64,000 nt of DNA from Conus ventricosus (GCA_018398815.1 CM031600.1:50122833-50186832), one strand, 5' to 3'; counted from the first letter of the stretch, positions 1 through 12,207 are shown. Made by a program: numbers and translations. The notes: a model not told the origin generated them from the sequence alone.

Positions 1-182
1 ATCATTGACGCTCTTTCCCCTCGGCTCTGGCATTTTTGAGACAGGGAGAGAGGCCACGCCTGATCTCCTGACATGAAAAGAAAAATCCTCTCCAACAAAA
101 AAATTTGCTGCCCCTCAGTTTCGCTTTAGCTTTAAGGATTCTCACCTTAAACTTTGTAAGAGGAGCAGCAGGGTATGATGGG

Positions 183-205
183 AGGGGGGGGGGAGAGAGA
201 GAGGG

Positions 206-234
<29 letters not shown>
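183..234. repeat. G-run and (GA)n microsatellite at LINE 3' end
   Basis: A G-run passes into GA repeats directly against the 3' end of the minus-strand LINE. The corresponding tract in copy 2 (about 36031-36123) is longer. Read on the element's own strand this is a (CT)n tail. Confidence 0.9.
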
Positions 235-236
<2 letters not shown>

Positions 237-2192
237 GGTTTATTCAGTTCAGGCCACAGTCTCTACTAAAGTGGGGATCAATATACAATGGCACATTAAC
301 GACTAAAAAAGAGTAAAGGAATTCAACAGAATAATGACATTTTCCATCATTTGACTACAGATTACAGCAAACATAGCTGCAATATTAAACATTCACATCC
401 TTTAAACTGCAGTCACAGCCTTTTGAATGCTTTATATAGATACATGCATACAGTCTTCAATATATATTTGTTACTATTTGCTCACATAAGGCCACATTAT
501 AATCAATTTTTCGTGGAATGGAATACTGGAGGTCACAGAGACAAGGGCAGCAAAACAACAATATGTACTTCATCTTCTTTTGCATCTCCGCACAAAGGGC
601 ATGTCAGAAGTAGATGACACCCGATTATATTGGTCCCGATGTATTACAATGTCTGTGAATCCAAACTTCTCTTTTGTTAGATAACATTTGATATGTCTGC
701 CGAACTCAATTAAAAGTACCGGTCGCGGCTCCTAGATGGTTTAAATCTATTATACAAAGAAAACCAGTCACTTTCTTGGATATGATCGTTCCAGTTTTGC
801 CATCGGCAATCAAAAGCCATGGCGAAACTAATGCAGAAATGCATTAACAGGTTCAACCTCTTGATTTGACCATACTTTTCAAAATCCATTCTCATATTAT
901 GTTTCTCGAGTCCTCCAAACCCACATATATTTACCACTTGAGTCTAACCACTTCAGCATCCCGTAAGATTTCACAGGCAATTTATTTTTATCCATACGTA
1001 ATATCTTGAGCCAATATCTTGTACACTGAACACAAATAATCACGTAAACAGGGTGCGTCCTGTCTCTCCATACACTAAAGCATCTGGCGATTTAAGCTGT
1101 ACCCCTAAACACTTCTTCAATGGAAACAAGTGGACCTTTCAATACGAGCAACTGCTTTATCTAGTTCCCATATTTCAGCACCGTACATAGCAATGGATAG
1201 AACCTGATCATGAAAAAAAAATTTAAAATACTGCTACTGAATTATTCTTGAGCATGCATAACTTACGCATAGTACACAGCAAGGTGTTTTTTTCCTCGAC
1301 TTGCAAGGTCTTCTCTGTCAAACACAACACTAAGTCTAGTGGCAAAAATATATACCAAGATACCTGTAACAGTTAATCTTCATTCCCTGTCCATTAAGGA
1401 ACCACCTTTCTCTCCTGCGAGATAACCGTCTTCCTTAACATTATTCTTTTCAATGTTGACCTAGAGCTGAAGTCTTGAAGATGCACCTCATTTATTCAGC
1501 TGTGTTTGAAGACCAACTGGTATTTCAGAAGTCAAGGCAATGTCAACCGCTAATTAACAAAATAACGATCCGATAAAATCATGAGACAATGTTGCACCGT
1601 GCTTTCGTTTCTCTGTTATTTCCAGGGCAAAGTCATTAGCAAACAAAGAAAAAGTACAGGCTAGTTTTTAAAAAAATCACCACCTTAGGTGCTCCATTGA
1701 TCCGAGAACTGATGCCCACAAAAAAGTACAGGGCTGTATGCACCCTGTTTTACCCTCGTGTACATGTGATACAGCTTGTAAAATGTTGCGCTAGATCTTG
1801 CTCTTGCTTTTGACATCACTAGACATACTATTAATACATTTTTAGAGCTGTCAGTGAATCCCATTCTGTAGGAGTATGGTCAAAGTAATGATCTTAATAC
1901 AGAGTAAAACGCTTTCTCGAAATGAATAAAAGCAACACATTATTTACAATTCTGTGAAGATTGTGTCTGCATTAATACTTAAAGTATGAACATCTGATCA
2001 ACAGTTGAATAGCCTTTCTTAAACCCCGCAATTAATCGTTGAATGAATACCTTACCACTCATATCACTCAATGTTACCTCTATAATTACCAGGAACATCA
2101 GGTGCACTCTTTTAAAATAGTGGTACGATTATTGACCCTGTCCATCATTCTGGAAATATTTCATTATCGAAAAGTGTATTGTAGATCTTGAC

Positions 2193-2223
<31 letters not shown>

Positions 2224-3060
2224 AAAAAAAAAAATCAACATTAATATCACCAGCAAATTTCAGTAATTCCCCGATAATTTCATCTGGCCTTGCAGATTTT
2301 CTGCTTTTAAAGCTTTTCATCGCAGTTGAAATCTCCTCTCTTGAAAGTGGACGATCAAACTAAGAACACTCGGTATTATATCAGACACATTTACTTCATT
2401 AGTCGCATCAGTAAGATCTTCTTCGGTTTTATTTTTCAAGATGTTCATGAAAAATGATAAGAAAACCAGTCATCAATAGTTATATTATTGGATGCGTGCA
2501 TTCTTTTCACAGATATGCTACACAAGTGCTTCCAACATTCTTGCTGTTCATTTACTGAATTATCAGATTATACAGTAGAGAACTTTTTTTTTTCCTTCTC
2601 TCGATCAATGGTTTTGTTGATGTTGTTGTTGTTGTGTTGTTGTTGTTTTATTGTTTTTTTTGTGTGTTGTTTTTTAATTCTCCTCGTGCAAGACAGTATG
2701 TTTTATCATCTTCCTTATCTAGTGTTCTCCCGTATTTACGCAAAAGTCTTCTTCCGTTTAATTTAGCACTGGTGTATTTTCACAAACTCCTTTTCCAAAA
2801 TTGTCTAGGGGTATTTTACTAAGGAGCTTGTGCAAAACTGTCATTCACTCAAGGTTGATTAACCTCTGCTGGTAGGATGGTTTGGCATGCAAAAAGACAA
2901 CACTCGGAACATTCTTCACAAAGGAGGTTTAACCAAAATTCAACTTCAATATATTTATTAAAATTATTTGTTTTAGAATCCACCTCCCTAGACGACCCAG
3001 GAGAAAAGAAAAGAATGAAATAAAAAGTTCAGAGGCACGTAGCCTCGCACATCATTGAAA
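235..3060 (-). mobile_element. Decayed APE-type LINE (RT to C-terminal finger), copy 1
   Basis: Minus-strand remnants in LINE order. 2280-2600 holds the pre-RT region with a Lys/Ser-rich RT motif 0 (SRKSARPDEIIGELLKFAG). At 2040-2130 lies the NYRG-x-SL...GKVF block of RT motifs 1-2. At 1900-2030 are GFKKGYSTVDQ and the FEKAF block (motif A). The motif C position at 1542-1550 reads AVD where an active RT has ADD, so the first catalytic Asp is Val. The C-terminal CPLCGDAKED finger is at about 571-605. Frames are broken many times, and a C22A21 homopolymer replaces part of the RT at 2192-2234. No endonuclease domain is visible before the minisatellite, so the copy is 5' truncated or disrupted. 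CR1/Nimb-like placement is an inference. Confidence 0.75.
2192..2234. repeat. C22-A21 double homopolymer inside LINE RT
   Basis: A run of 22 C followed at once by 21 A interrupts the LINE RT between its motif 0 and motif 1. The same structure (about 21 C then 21 A) sits at 38332-38373 in the second copy. Confidence 0.95.
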
Positions 3061-3104
3061 CGGAGTATGGGATATAAAGTTCATTCTGGGTTCACTTAGT
3101 TTGG

Positions 3105-3583
3105 TCCAGAACTGGTTCCAGCACTTGGTCTGGCACTTGGTCCAGCACTTGGTGTAATACTTGTTCCAGCGGCTTGGTCTGGTACTTAGGTCCAGCACTT
3201 AATCCAACATTTGGTGTGATACTTGGTCCAGCACTTGGTCTGTTACTTGGTCCAGCACTTGGTCTGGTACTTAGGTAAAGCACTTGGTCCAACATTTGGT
3301 GTGATACTTGGTCCAGCACTTGGTCTGTTACTTGGTCCAGCACTTGGTCTGGTACTTGGTCCAGCACTTGGTCCAACACTTGGTCTGATTGTCCAGCACT
3401 TGGTTCTGTACTTGGTCCAACACTTGGTCTGGTACTTGTCCTGCACTTGGTCCAGCAATTGGTCCTGTACTTGGTCCGGCACTTGGGCTAATACCTGGTC
3501 TGGCACTTGGTCCTGTATATGGTCCTGCACTTGGTCGTGTACTTGGTCCAATAATTGGTCCGGTACTTTGTCCACTTTGGCCA
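3105..3583. repeat. 12-bp CTTGGTCCAGCA-type minisatellite, copy 1
   Basis: Variants of a 12-bp unit (CTTGGTCCAGCA, CTTGGTCTGGTA, CTTGGTCCTGTA) run to the gap. The unit length is divisible by three and the unit lacks stops in most frames, so long artificial reading frames appear on both strands. On the minus strand the repeat encodes Asp-Gln-Val-Leu/Pro steps. The array breaks off at the assembly gap. Confidence 0.95.
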
Positions 3584-4583
3584 NNNNNNNNNNNNNNNNN
3601 NNNNNNNNNNNNNNNNNNNNNNNNNNNNNNNNNNNNNNNNNNNNNNNNNNNNNNNNNNNNNNNNNNNNNNNNNNNNNNNNNNNNNNNNNNNNNNNNNNNN
3701 NNNNNNNNNNNNNNNNNNNNNNNNNNNNNNNNNNNNNNNNNNNNNNNNNNNNNNNNNNNNNNNNNNNNNNNNNNNNNNNNNNNNNNNNNNNNNNNNNNNN
3801 NNNNNNNNNNNNNNNNNNNNNNNNNNNNNNNNNNNNNNNNNNNNNNNNNNNNNNNNNNNNNNNNNNNNNNNNNNNNNNNNNNNNNNNNNNNNNNNNNNNN
3901 NNNNNNNNNNNNNNNNNNNNNNNNNNNNNNNNNNNNNNNNNNNNNNNNNNNNNNNNNNNNNNNNNNNNNNNNNNNNNNNNNNNNNNNNNNNNNNNNNNNN
4001 NNNNNNNNNNNNNNNNNNNNNNNNNNNNNNNNNNNNNNNNNNNNNNNNNNNNNNNNNNNNNNNNNNNNNNNNNNNNNNNNNNNNNNNNNNNNNNNNNNNN
4101 NNNNNNNNNNNNNNNNNNNNNNNNNNNNNNNNNNNNNNNNNNNNNNNNNNNNNNNNNNNNNNNNNNNNNNNNNNNNNNNNNNNNNNNNNNNNNNNNNNNN
4201 NNNNNNNNNNNNNNNNNNNNNNNNNNNNNNNNNNNNNNNNNNNNNNNNNNNNNNNNNNNNNNNNNNNNNNNNNNNNNNNNNNNNNNNNNNNNNNNNNNNN
4301 NNNNNNNNNNNNNNNNNNNNNNNNNNNNNNNNNNNNNNNNNNNNNNNNNNNNNNNNNNNNNNNNNNNNNNNNNNNNNNNNNNNNNNNNNNNNNNNNNNNN
4401 NNNNNNNNNNNNNNNNNNNNNNNNNNNNNNNNNNNNNNNNNNNNNNNNNNNNNNNNNNNNNNNNNNNNNNNNNNNNNNNNNNNNNNNNNNNNNNNNNNNN
4501 NNNNNNNNNNNNNNNNNNNNNNNNNNNNNNNNNNNNNNNNNNNNNNNNNNNNNNNNNNNNNNNNNNNNNNNNNNNNNNNNNNN
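3584..4583. other. Assembly gap of exactly 1,000 N
   Basis: The run is exactly 1,000 bases, which fits a placeholder of unknown true size. Contig order across it is therefore a scaffolding claim. It breaks in the minisatellite. Confidence 1.
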
Positions 4584-5095
4584 AAAAAAAGGGGCTCTTC
4601 AGATAGAGCCGCCAGTAAAAGTGTTGTTAACCATTTGATTGATTATGTAACACCCGATGGCAGTAACATAGAAGTCTGGGTTTCAACTAAACAAAAGAAG
4701 TAATCAGTTACCACGACTTTAAACTCTGACTGGACTGATTACATGCTTACACAATTTAAACCATGCTAGTGAGGAGGCAAAGTTAAGGGGTTTCTGGCTG
4801 GTCTGAAGGAACAGTCCTTGAAATCAAATTAAAACAAACAAAGTTCTATCCTATAGTCGGCATTCTTACTTTCCTCTCAACGAGCAGTCTTAAACATACA
4901 TAATTCTGACAAAATGTGTTTTATGTGGTGGAGTAGAAAGAAACTCGTGGAGAGCGTGGCAGCAGAGAGTCCTCAGAAGAGAAGCCCCCTTCAAGCAAGT
5001 GTTTCGGCCCTTATCTCCTGACACTCTAGGGGGGTTGGGCCACACCCGGTTCATGACTCCGATGTCCCTCTGCTGCCCCTTTTCTTTCCCCCCAT
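4584..5095. other. Unassigned non-coding stretch
   Basis: Begins with an A-run at the contig start. No coding signal or recognisable repeat is seen. The part nearest 5095 may be the body of the SINE-like element at 5100-5195. Confidence 0.5.
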
Positions 5096-5099
5096 CTGG

Positions 5100-5195
5100 G
5101 ACGAGCCATGGCTGGAATTCGAACCCATGACCCTCTGGACATGCTCATTTTCTAATTACTGACTCGCGCTTTAACCACTGAGCCACAGGGACACC
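5100..5195 (-). mobile_element. tRNA-derived SINE-like head
   Basis: Read on the minus strand, an A-box match (TGGCTCAGTGG, complement 5175-5185) is followed by a B-box-like GGTTCGAATTC (complement 5114-5125), with a tRNA-like spacing of about 60 bases. Acceptor-like bases start near 5192. The arms do not close into a clean tRNA and no anticodon loop is convincing, so this is a tRNA-derived SINE or an old tRNA pseudogene and not a working tRNA. Confidence 0.5.
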
Positions 5196-5211
5196 TATAT
5201 TTGTAGGGAAA

Positions 5212-8200
5212 TTAAGCCTTATGAAGTTCACTTTTGTTCCTCCTTGACCAGATCCAGCTTGAACACCTCTCTGCCGCTTCTGCCATTGCTTTCAGGGCTC
5301 TGGTTTTTTCCTTCCCTGCAACTGAGAGCTGTTTCATGAGGCTGTATGCAGACGTTCCTACAAATCCCCTAGCTCCAATTTCTGCAGTGAGGACTTTGAC
5401 CTGATAGCCTTCTCTCCTCAGGCTGTTTGCCAATCACATACTTTTCAGTCTTGTAGATTTGAGCTGCCTCCATTCTGTTCTCATATGGCACCGTGAGCTC
5501 GATCATGATCAGCTGCTTGGTTGACTTAGAGTGGACCACTAGTCTGGTCTCATGCCACTCTTGCTGATGATCTCTGGGTGACTCTTTCATTTGGAGGACT
5601 GCAGTGCACTCCCAGTCATCTGCCCCATCCAGCAGACTCTGCCTGCATGTTCGAGTGGCACTGTTTTTCTTGGCCATGATTTGCTGCCTCCTGCCGTGAA
5701 GAATGTTGCGGGTGCTTTGGAGTCCTGATTCTCCCTTTTGTGGTGTTGGTACTAGCCCAGACTACTTGTACAATTTCTTTGAGCACTTGGTTGTGCCTCC
5801 ATGTGTACCTTCCTTGAGCCAGGGCTACTTTACATGAGCTTAGAACATGCTCCACTGTTTGTTTTTCATGGCAGAGGGGGCATGCAGGATCGTCTATTTT
5901 CCCCCCACTTCACCAGTTTGCATTTGAGGGCAGAAGGTCATGTGCAGATCTGAGAATGAAGCTGATCCTGAAGGGCCATGTCAAAATGTCATTCCAAGTT
6001 AGACTTCTTGAGTGCATTCTCCACGTTGTCCATTGCCCTTGCTGCTCTGCTGGACTGCTTTTTGGAGTCTTTTTTGGTCTTCCTTCTTTTCTCATCTCCT
6101 GAATCATCATGATCTCTTTGGCTTTTTCCTTTGGCCTTTGACTACCATTCAGTTTTGGTCACCCCCAGTCTTTGTCTGTTGGTCTGTGTGTGTCCTGTTA
6201 TTTCTCTGATCTTGAGACTTTCTTTTGCAGAATCCATCGCCTCTTGAACTTTCCATTTTCTGACTGTCTTCAGCTGGGGCTTGATTGCTCTACCACCTTG
6301 TCTCCTGAGTCCTCCAGCATGCTTTGAAGTCTGATCTTTCCTGCTTTGTATTCCTCCAGGATGGATTTCAGTGGTAGTTTTGAGCTTTGCTTGGCGACAG
6401 TACAGCGCGATATCAGTCAGACAGGGTGGGACACCAAGCCATTTCCTTGTGAACTTGTTATTTTGGCTTCCATTGCCTCCACTGTGCTGGTGCAGATGTC
6501 GTATATCATCAGAGCCATAGGAGCTTTGGTATCAGCATAAACTGCAGACACCAGACCTTGTATTTGCCAGGAGCCCACACTGGTCAATGGTCTCCAAGCC
6601 TTCTTCCGCCATCTGCTTGGTTTCTTTGCTCTTTGTGTGTCTTTCAGCGTATCATCATACCATCTTCCAAGGCTCTTGACTGGTTCTTCTGTGACTGTTG
6701 GAATGGCCTGGTTGGCAACACTGAAGACCACAGATTCGGCCACTATTTCCATTCCTCAGTGAGAGACTCCATGATTTCTTTGGCTTGAACTTCATTCGGA
6801 TGAGGCAACTATGTCGTCCAGCCTCTCCAGCACATGACATGTCTCGTCTCTCTGGATGAAATCACTGTAGTGTCATCCATGGAGGCCTTGAGAGGAGGCA
6901 TCTTGTATCCATCGCCAAGGTCTGTTTGTCTCGCGTTGTTTGTTGCTGCTTTCAAGATGATTCCATGCCAGCACGAACAGTATCGGGGAAATTGCACAGC
7001 CCATTGCAATGCCCACTTCCAAGTTGATCCAATCAGTTGTGTACTCCTTGGTAAGAACCGCTGTGACAACCATTGAAGTACTTCTTGAGCATGTCGCGGA
7101 TGTTCTTTGGCACATGGTACATCTCAAGAGCCAACTGTATCATCTCATGGGGCACAGATCCATATGCGTTTGCCAGATCAAGCCACACTACGTCCAGGTC
7201 TCTCTTTTCTGTTTTTGCTTTTTGGATTGCGTCCCAGATCATTGTGGCGTGTTCTACACAGCCAGCCACGCCTGGGATGCCACCTTTCTGGACTGACACA
7301 TCCAAGTACTTGTTTTCCATCAGGTACTTGGTCAGCCTTGCTGCCATGACAGAGAAGAAGATTTTCCCTTCGACGTTCAGTAGTGATATTGGCCTGAACT
7401 GGCTGATGTCACTTGAGTTTTGCTCTTTGGGATGTACACACCATCTGCCGTCATCCACTGGCCGCTGATCTTCTGGTTTCTCCAAGCCGATCGCAGCAGC
7501 CTGTGGAGCCACTCCAGCACCTTGGACATTTCTTGTAAAGCTGGTAAGGTATTCCGTTTGGCCCTGGTGATGATTTGGCTCTGGCTTTGTCGACCACCTT
7601 CTTGATTTCCGCCAACGTTGGAGGCTTGCCATTGAACTGTTCCTCAGGTTGGTTGGCCACACCAGACCTTGAATGTCGAGTGGTGCTTTGCTCTGTGAGT
7701 CAGAGTATGTTTTCCTCAGATGCTGCTCAAGAACTCCTTTGTCCACACTTAGGGTCCCAGATTTTGGCTGCTCAAACAGTGTTCTGGCAAACTGGAAGGG
7801 GGCTCTGAAGAAGCGCTCTTGTGTCTTCTTCTTTTTGCTTTTCCTCTTCCTCGCAGATTCCGCTTTGCTGAGGGGGCTGTGTTTTTTCTTTCAGGTCTTC
7901 CCACAGTTTTTCCAAGCCTTGTTTTTCAGCTGGCAGTGCGGTCTTCATTTGCTTCTTGAGGTTGTTCTTTTGGACTCTGATCTTGTCCATCTTTTCTTGG
8001 CGTCTGGGATTTCTTTGGAGGTGTTTTCTCTTTGGGTATTTTACTCCATAGGCGTCTCTACATGTGGCATACACAATGTCCCCATATGTGGCTAGTTTGT
8101 GTTCCAGGTGCTTTTCCCTATCAGTGCATCGAGTCTTTGGACGATTTTTGCATCCAGTTTCTCCCAATCTTCAGTTTCGTTTGCTCGTGGCAGGTTGAGT

Positions 8201-8440
8201 TTCAGGCACCTGGCATCGAGGGCCTGTGGAAATTCCTCATCCGAACCAACAGCGTGGATGTCCTTGGCACTGTGGTTTAAATCCTGGCCTTGGTCTTCCG
8301 ACGTCTTATCTGCTGATGCAGTGCGCTGCTGCTCATTCAGATGAGTCTTCACACATCCCATCTTTGTTCTGTGGATCTTCATGCCACGGTGGTAACGAAA
8401 CGCTTTCCACAGACACATGGATATTCCATTTGGTCCAGTT
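5212..8440 (-). mobile_element. R2-superfamily non-LTR retrotransposon, decayed
   Basis: Minus-strand fragments give the full domain order of a restriction-like-endonuclease LINE. An N-terminal C2H2 finger (FRYHRGMKIHRTKMGC, about 8350-8420) is split by a one-base frameshift. RT motif A reads WLDLANAYGSVPH (about 7140-7200), motif B is GCAISPILF, and catalytic MDDTTV is at 6860-6888. A conserved thumb region lies at 6400-6750. The C-terminal part has CPLC...EHVLSSCK followed by GRYTWRHNQVL (5760-5890), then an endonuclease-like block with IELTVPYE and EKY (5440-5520) and a GARGFVGTSAY block (about 5350). RT catalytic residues survive, but at least seven frameshifts make it inactive. NeSL/R2-like clade placement is an inference. 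Confidence 0.85.
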
Positions 8441-8884
8441 CATAGCCCCGTTTGAGATTTGCAGTGTTTTAGCGCATTTACATCCTGTTAAAAATCATGC
8501 AACAGATTTCCCATTATGAAGCATACAAACAAGAGCTGAACTTTGATAACAAAACCTTTCCCAGTAAGTAGAGAAAGCATATTCAGTTTGAAGAGCAAAC
8601 AAACCAATCACTGTACACGAAATACACAGGTCTGAGAAGCCAATCTAGTGCCTCAAAGGGGTTTTCTCCCAACGCTCCCACTTTAGGCGATTCACTTAAG
8701 AATCATGTAGACTTGATACGTTTGAAGATAGTACAAAGAGTCATTATGTATTAATCAGAACAATAAGCAGACTTATGGCTTTTCCCTCAAAGGATCATGC
8801 AAAATAAGGGCTTTGTAGAAGGTGTTTGGTCAGAATCCCTACTAAGAAGCAGCTGCCAGTCATAAAAACATTGTAAAATTTTTG
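8441..8884. other. Unassigned stretch before the Polinton polymerase
   Basis: Lies between the 5' end of the R2-type LINE and the first recognisable polymerase block. It may hold the N-terminus of the polymerase and the left end of the Polinton, but no terminal inverted repeat was found. Confidence 0.4.
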
Positions 8885-8890
8885 TAGACT

Positions 8891-10018
8891 GTGGAAACCA
8901 AACCCCTCACACCTAAACCAGGGTCTAAAGTTAGTTTTAAAAATTTACACAAAATGCAAATGAGCCCATACTGGTTTATGCTGACTTTGAATCAATCTCC
9001 CAAACATACTGCGGCCCCAACAGCAAGAACAAAAAACAACCTTATTAAACCTCCATCAGATCTGTTCTTATGCGTTTATTGTTGTTAGGTCAATGGGGCA
9101 CACACCCCCAGAGATTTACAGAGGTCCCAATGCAGCTAGTAGGTTTTTAGAGCAGATGAAACCCACTTCGTAATTGCAACTCCAACAAAAAAAATCTTTC
9201 AGACATTGTTATGACTCCTGAAGACCAAGAACGCTATGACTCATCTACACACTGTTGGATATGTAACAGAGAATTATTAGGCGACACAGTGAGAGACCAC
9301 GATCACATTACTGGAAAGTTCAGGGGGGGCTGCACACAATAGTTGCAATCTTCAGCTTAAGGGTTTGCCCCCCCAAAAATGGAAATTACCCATCTTCTTT
9401 CATAACTTACGAGGCCTACGATTCTCTTTTTTCTCATGCAAGCAGTGACTTCTAAAATATAAGAGGGTTACCTGAAATTGCACAGTCTTCAGAAAAGTCC
9501 CATGACTTTTACTCTTGACTGTTTATCCTTTTATGACCTGCCCAACATCTGAGGGGGAGTTTAGATAAGTTAGGGGGATCTCTACAAGACTTTCCAATCA
9601 CTAAACAATATTTTGACCCATCTTTAGTGCGTAAAGGGGTTTATCCTTATGAATACATGAACTCGTGGGATAGGTTTGATGAAGACTCGCTTCCCCCCTA
9701 AAGGCGCTTTCTTTTCTAGTCTTAGAGGCAAAGACATAACTGACTCTGAATATAATACGCTAAAAAGGCCTGGACAGAATTACACTGCCCAAACAATGGG
9801 GGAATACCATGATCAGTATCTAATGGCTGACGTGTGTTTATTAGCAGACGTCTTTCAGAACTACAGATCTACATGCATGAAACATTACAGCTTAGACTCA
9901 TCACTTTGGGCATCTCTGCCCCGGGGCCTTTTCTTGGGATGCTTTCTTAAAGTCTACAAACATCCAATTGACTTAATATCTGATCTACCCACACTTCAGA
10001 TGATTGAAGAGGGTCTAA

Positions 10019-10053
<35 letters not shown>

Positions 10054-10880
10054 TTAGCATGGCCTCACATCCTTACTGCAAAGCCAAAAACAAGTATTTA
10101 GGCGATTATGATCCCACTAAACCGTCCAACTATCTAATGTACTTAGACGCCAACAATCTGTATGGATGGGCCATGAGTCACCCGCTTCCACTGAGAAACT
10201 TTACAAATGATAAAGGGCCTCATGATGTTAATATTGTGTTAGGAAGCTGTCAGAGCTTACCCTGATAATCCAATAGGACTAATTTTAGAAGTAGACTTAG
10301 AAAAACCAAAGAATTACACATCTCCACAACGATTACCCCCTAGCCGCAGAAAGATTAAAGATGAGTCCCATCGAACCTCCTAAACTTGTGCCTAATCTTG
10401 GACATAAAACTAATATTTGTGCCATTACAGACTCCTAAATTTTTGCCTAAAGCACGGGCTGAAACAAAGAGCTGTTCACAGAATAATTACTTGTGATCAA
10501 GGGGCCTTTTTATGGGGCCCCATACATCAAGAAGAATACTGATCTTAGAACCCAAGCCACTGACGCTTCAGAAAAAGATTTCTTTAAACTGATAGCAACA
10601 GCTTTTTTTGGCAAAACTAGGGAAAAATCCACACAAACGTAAAGATGTGAAATTCTAGACGTCCCCACAGAAGACTTCTATAAGGATATTAGAAACTGAG
10701 ATACTAAAGGAACTGATGGGTGGTACGACACATGCGACTATCCCAAAGACAGTCCTTTACATTCAACTGTAAACAAGAAAGTAATTGGAAAGATGAAGGA
10801 TGAACTTAATGGGACAGTTATCAAAGAATATGTTGGTTTGCGGTCGAAGATGTATAGCTTGCTAGCCAACTTCTGTAATG
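8891..10880 (+). pseudogene. Polinton protein-primed DNA polymerase B (pPolB), broken
   Basis: Would replicate the element from a protein primer. Seen in order: exonuclease motif YADFESI (8977-8997); a CxxC...DHDHITGKFRG block (about 9252-9330); FHNLRG (about 9400); SLDKL and VRKGVYPYEYM blocks (9555-9690); the YHDQYLMADVCLLADVF block (about 9800-9865); palm motif A as YLDANNLYGWAM (about 10138-10173); a motif-B-like NTDLRTQAT...FGKT block (10530-10620); NKKVIGKMKDE and GLRSKMYS (10775-10875). The stretch that should hold the second palm Asp motif (DTDS) is missing near 10650. A 33-G run splits the gene at 10019-10051. Many frameshifts; not functional. Confidence 0.88.
10019..10051. repeat. 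33-bp poly-G tract inside pPolB
   Basis: Thirty-three consecutive G sit exactly where pPolB has a conserved Gly-Gly after a basic residue; coding resumes immediately after with MASHPYCKAKN. Confidence 0.95.
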
Positions 10881-11701
10881 AAGAAGGCTAAGGGCATAAG
10901 TAAAGAAGTTGTAAAAAAAAAATTATAACCCCACGATAAACTACAAGCAAGCTCTCTTTGAAAACAAAGTATTTCATCACACAAATGTTAATCTGCGCTC
11001 TACTCTTCATCAAGTAAACACAACTGCTGTTAACAAAAATAATGACCTCTAACAATAACAAGAGAACTTATGTCAATCCTGATTTTTTCATATGCTGTAG
11101 GGCATTGGAGAACTTTAAAAGATTAAAATGACTGACTTGGCTTGTACTCTTAAAACCTTAGAACTGAACCTAACTAGTACTTACTTAAGAACCTAACTAG
11201 TACTTTCTATAACTTATAATTTACTTGTACTTAACTTGTATTTACTTGCATTTAAACTTAAAAAGTACTTTCTATAACTAACTTAACTTGTACTTATCTA
11301 GTTCTTTTTTTAGTTCATTAAAAAACTATTCCATAAAAAAATGGGTCTACACCAGGAGGTTGTACTTTTTTGCAGAGGCTGGTTCTTCTTCTTTACTGTG
11401 GGGGCTTGTGACTTTGTTGCTAGTGTGGCGTTAGGTATTTGTGTGCTAAAAAACCCCCAACAACAGCAGCAGCTCCTAAACATAATGATACATCTTATCT
11501 TTTGATTGTGTTGTTTTTAAAATTGTGTTGCTGGCGGTGCTGGCGGCGATGCTGTATTACTATCTAACAATTTTTTTTTTGCTGATTGGTTTGCTTTTGC
11601 AGTCTGTTCCATTCAGCTAGTTTACCCCCGGGCCTCAACACGTCCAGGATTTTAGACTTAGAAAACACTACTCACTTGTGATACATTCACTTGTGGTACA
11701 T
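10881..11701. other. A/T-rich decayed Polinton interior
   Basis: No reading frame of note. A short array of related ACTTACTTG/ACTTGTACTT words at about 11165-11300 suggests local slippage. Probably the remains of the pPolB 3' end and an intergenic region. Confidence 0.4.
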
Positions 11702-12207
11702 TCACTTGCGGTACATTCTGCTCCTTTGCGGACTGTCCTGGGGCGTCTTCTCGCTCATTTTTTTATTGCGATTAAATTTAATATGATCAAAATTAATATG
11801 AATAAAAGTAATTAATCCCATGTTTAAATGGGCATAAAAAGTCCCAAATCTGTAATACATGTCACATGCAAGTGTTTCTAGGGACTTTTTTAAAACCGGA
11901 TCTTGGATAAGTAAATATTTTAAATCTTCTTCTGAATCAACCGGCGCCATCTTATTTACTAACTTAGCATATAGACTAATCATTGTCTGACCCACTGATC
12001 TAACCATTTTTGACCCTAGCTTGCTTCGTACCTGCGTAGTACTTCTCAACGTCTGATGTAGAAAATTGTTGAATCTGTTCAACACTTAGGTCAGTGCCTA
12101 AAAACTGTCTAGTTTTTCCACACGCAGCCAGAGAGATAATCTTTCTTTAGGGCAGTGGTCTGCTAGTAGTCTGCTGCTCCTCACACTTTAATAGTTCGTC
12201 ACAATCC
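11702..12207 (-). pseudogene. Small conserved Polinton protein (function unknown), broken
   Basis: Starts at an ATG at about 12207 (MDCDELL) and continues through an ACGKTRQFLG block and an LSVEQIQQ...DVEKYYA block. After a frameshift near 12020 it continues as GSKMVRSVGQTMISLYAKLV and a C-terminal CDMYYRFG block. The pattern matches an unnamed protein found beside Polinton polymerases in invertebrates, from recollection of the family. No enzymatic motif is seen and no function is claimed. Confidence 0.55.

Larger units (their letters stand above)
1..3583. repeat. Copy 1 of a 3.6-kb duplicated segment
   Basis: This block is repeated at about 35859-39720 in the same orientation with scattered single-base indels, a different GA-tract length, and one 246-bp insertion present only in the second copy. 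It begins at the window edge, so its left limit is not seen, and it ends inside the 12-bp minisatellite at an assembly gap. It contains the LINE described at 235-3060. It may be an alternative haplotype contig placed next to its allele, or a true segmental duplication; the sequence alone does not decide. Confidence 0.9.

Noticed and set aside
3092..4703. Long reading frames through the minisatellite and gap
   Set aside because: They are produced by a stop-free 12-bp unit and by runs of N; there is no start context or domain.
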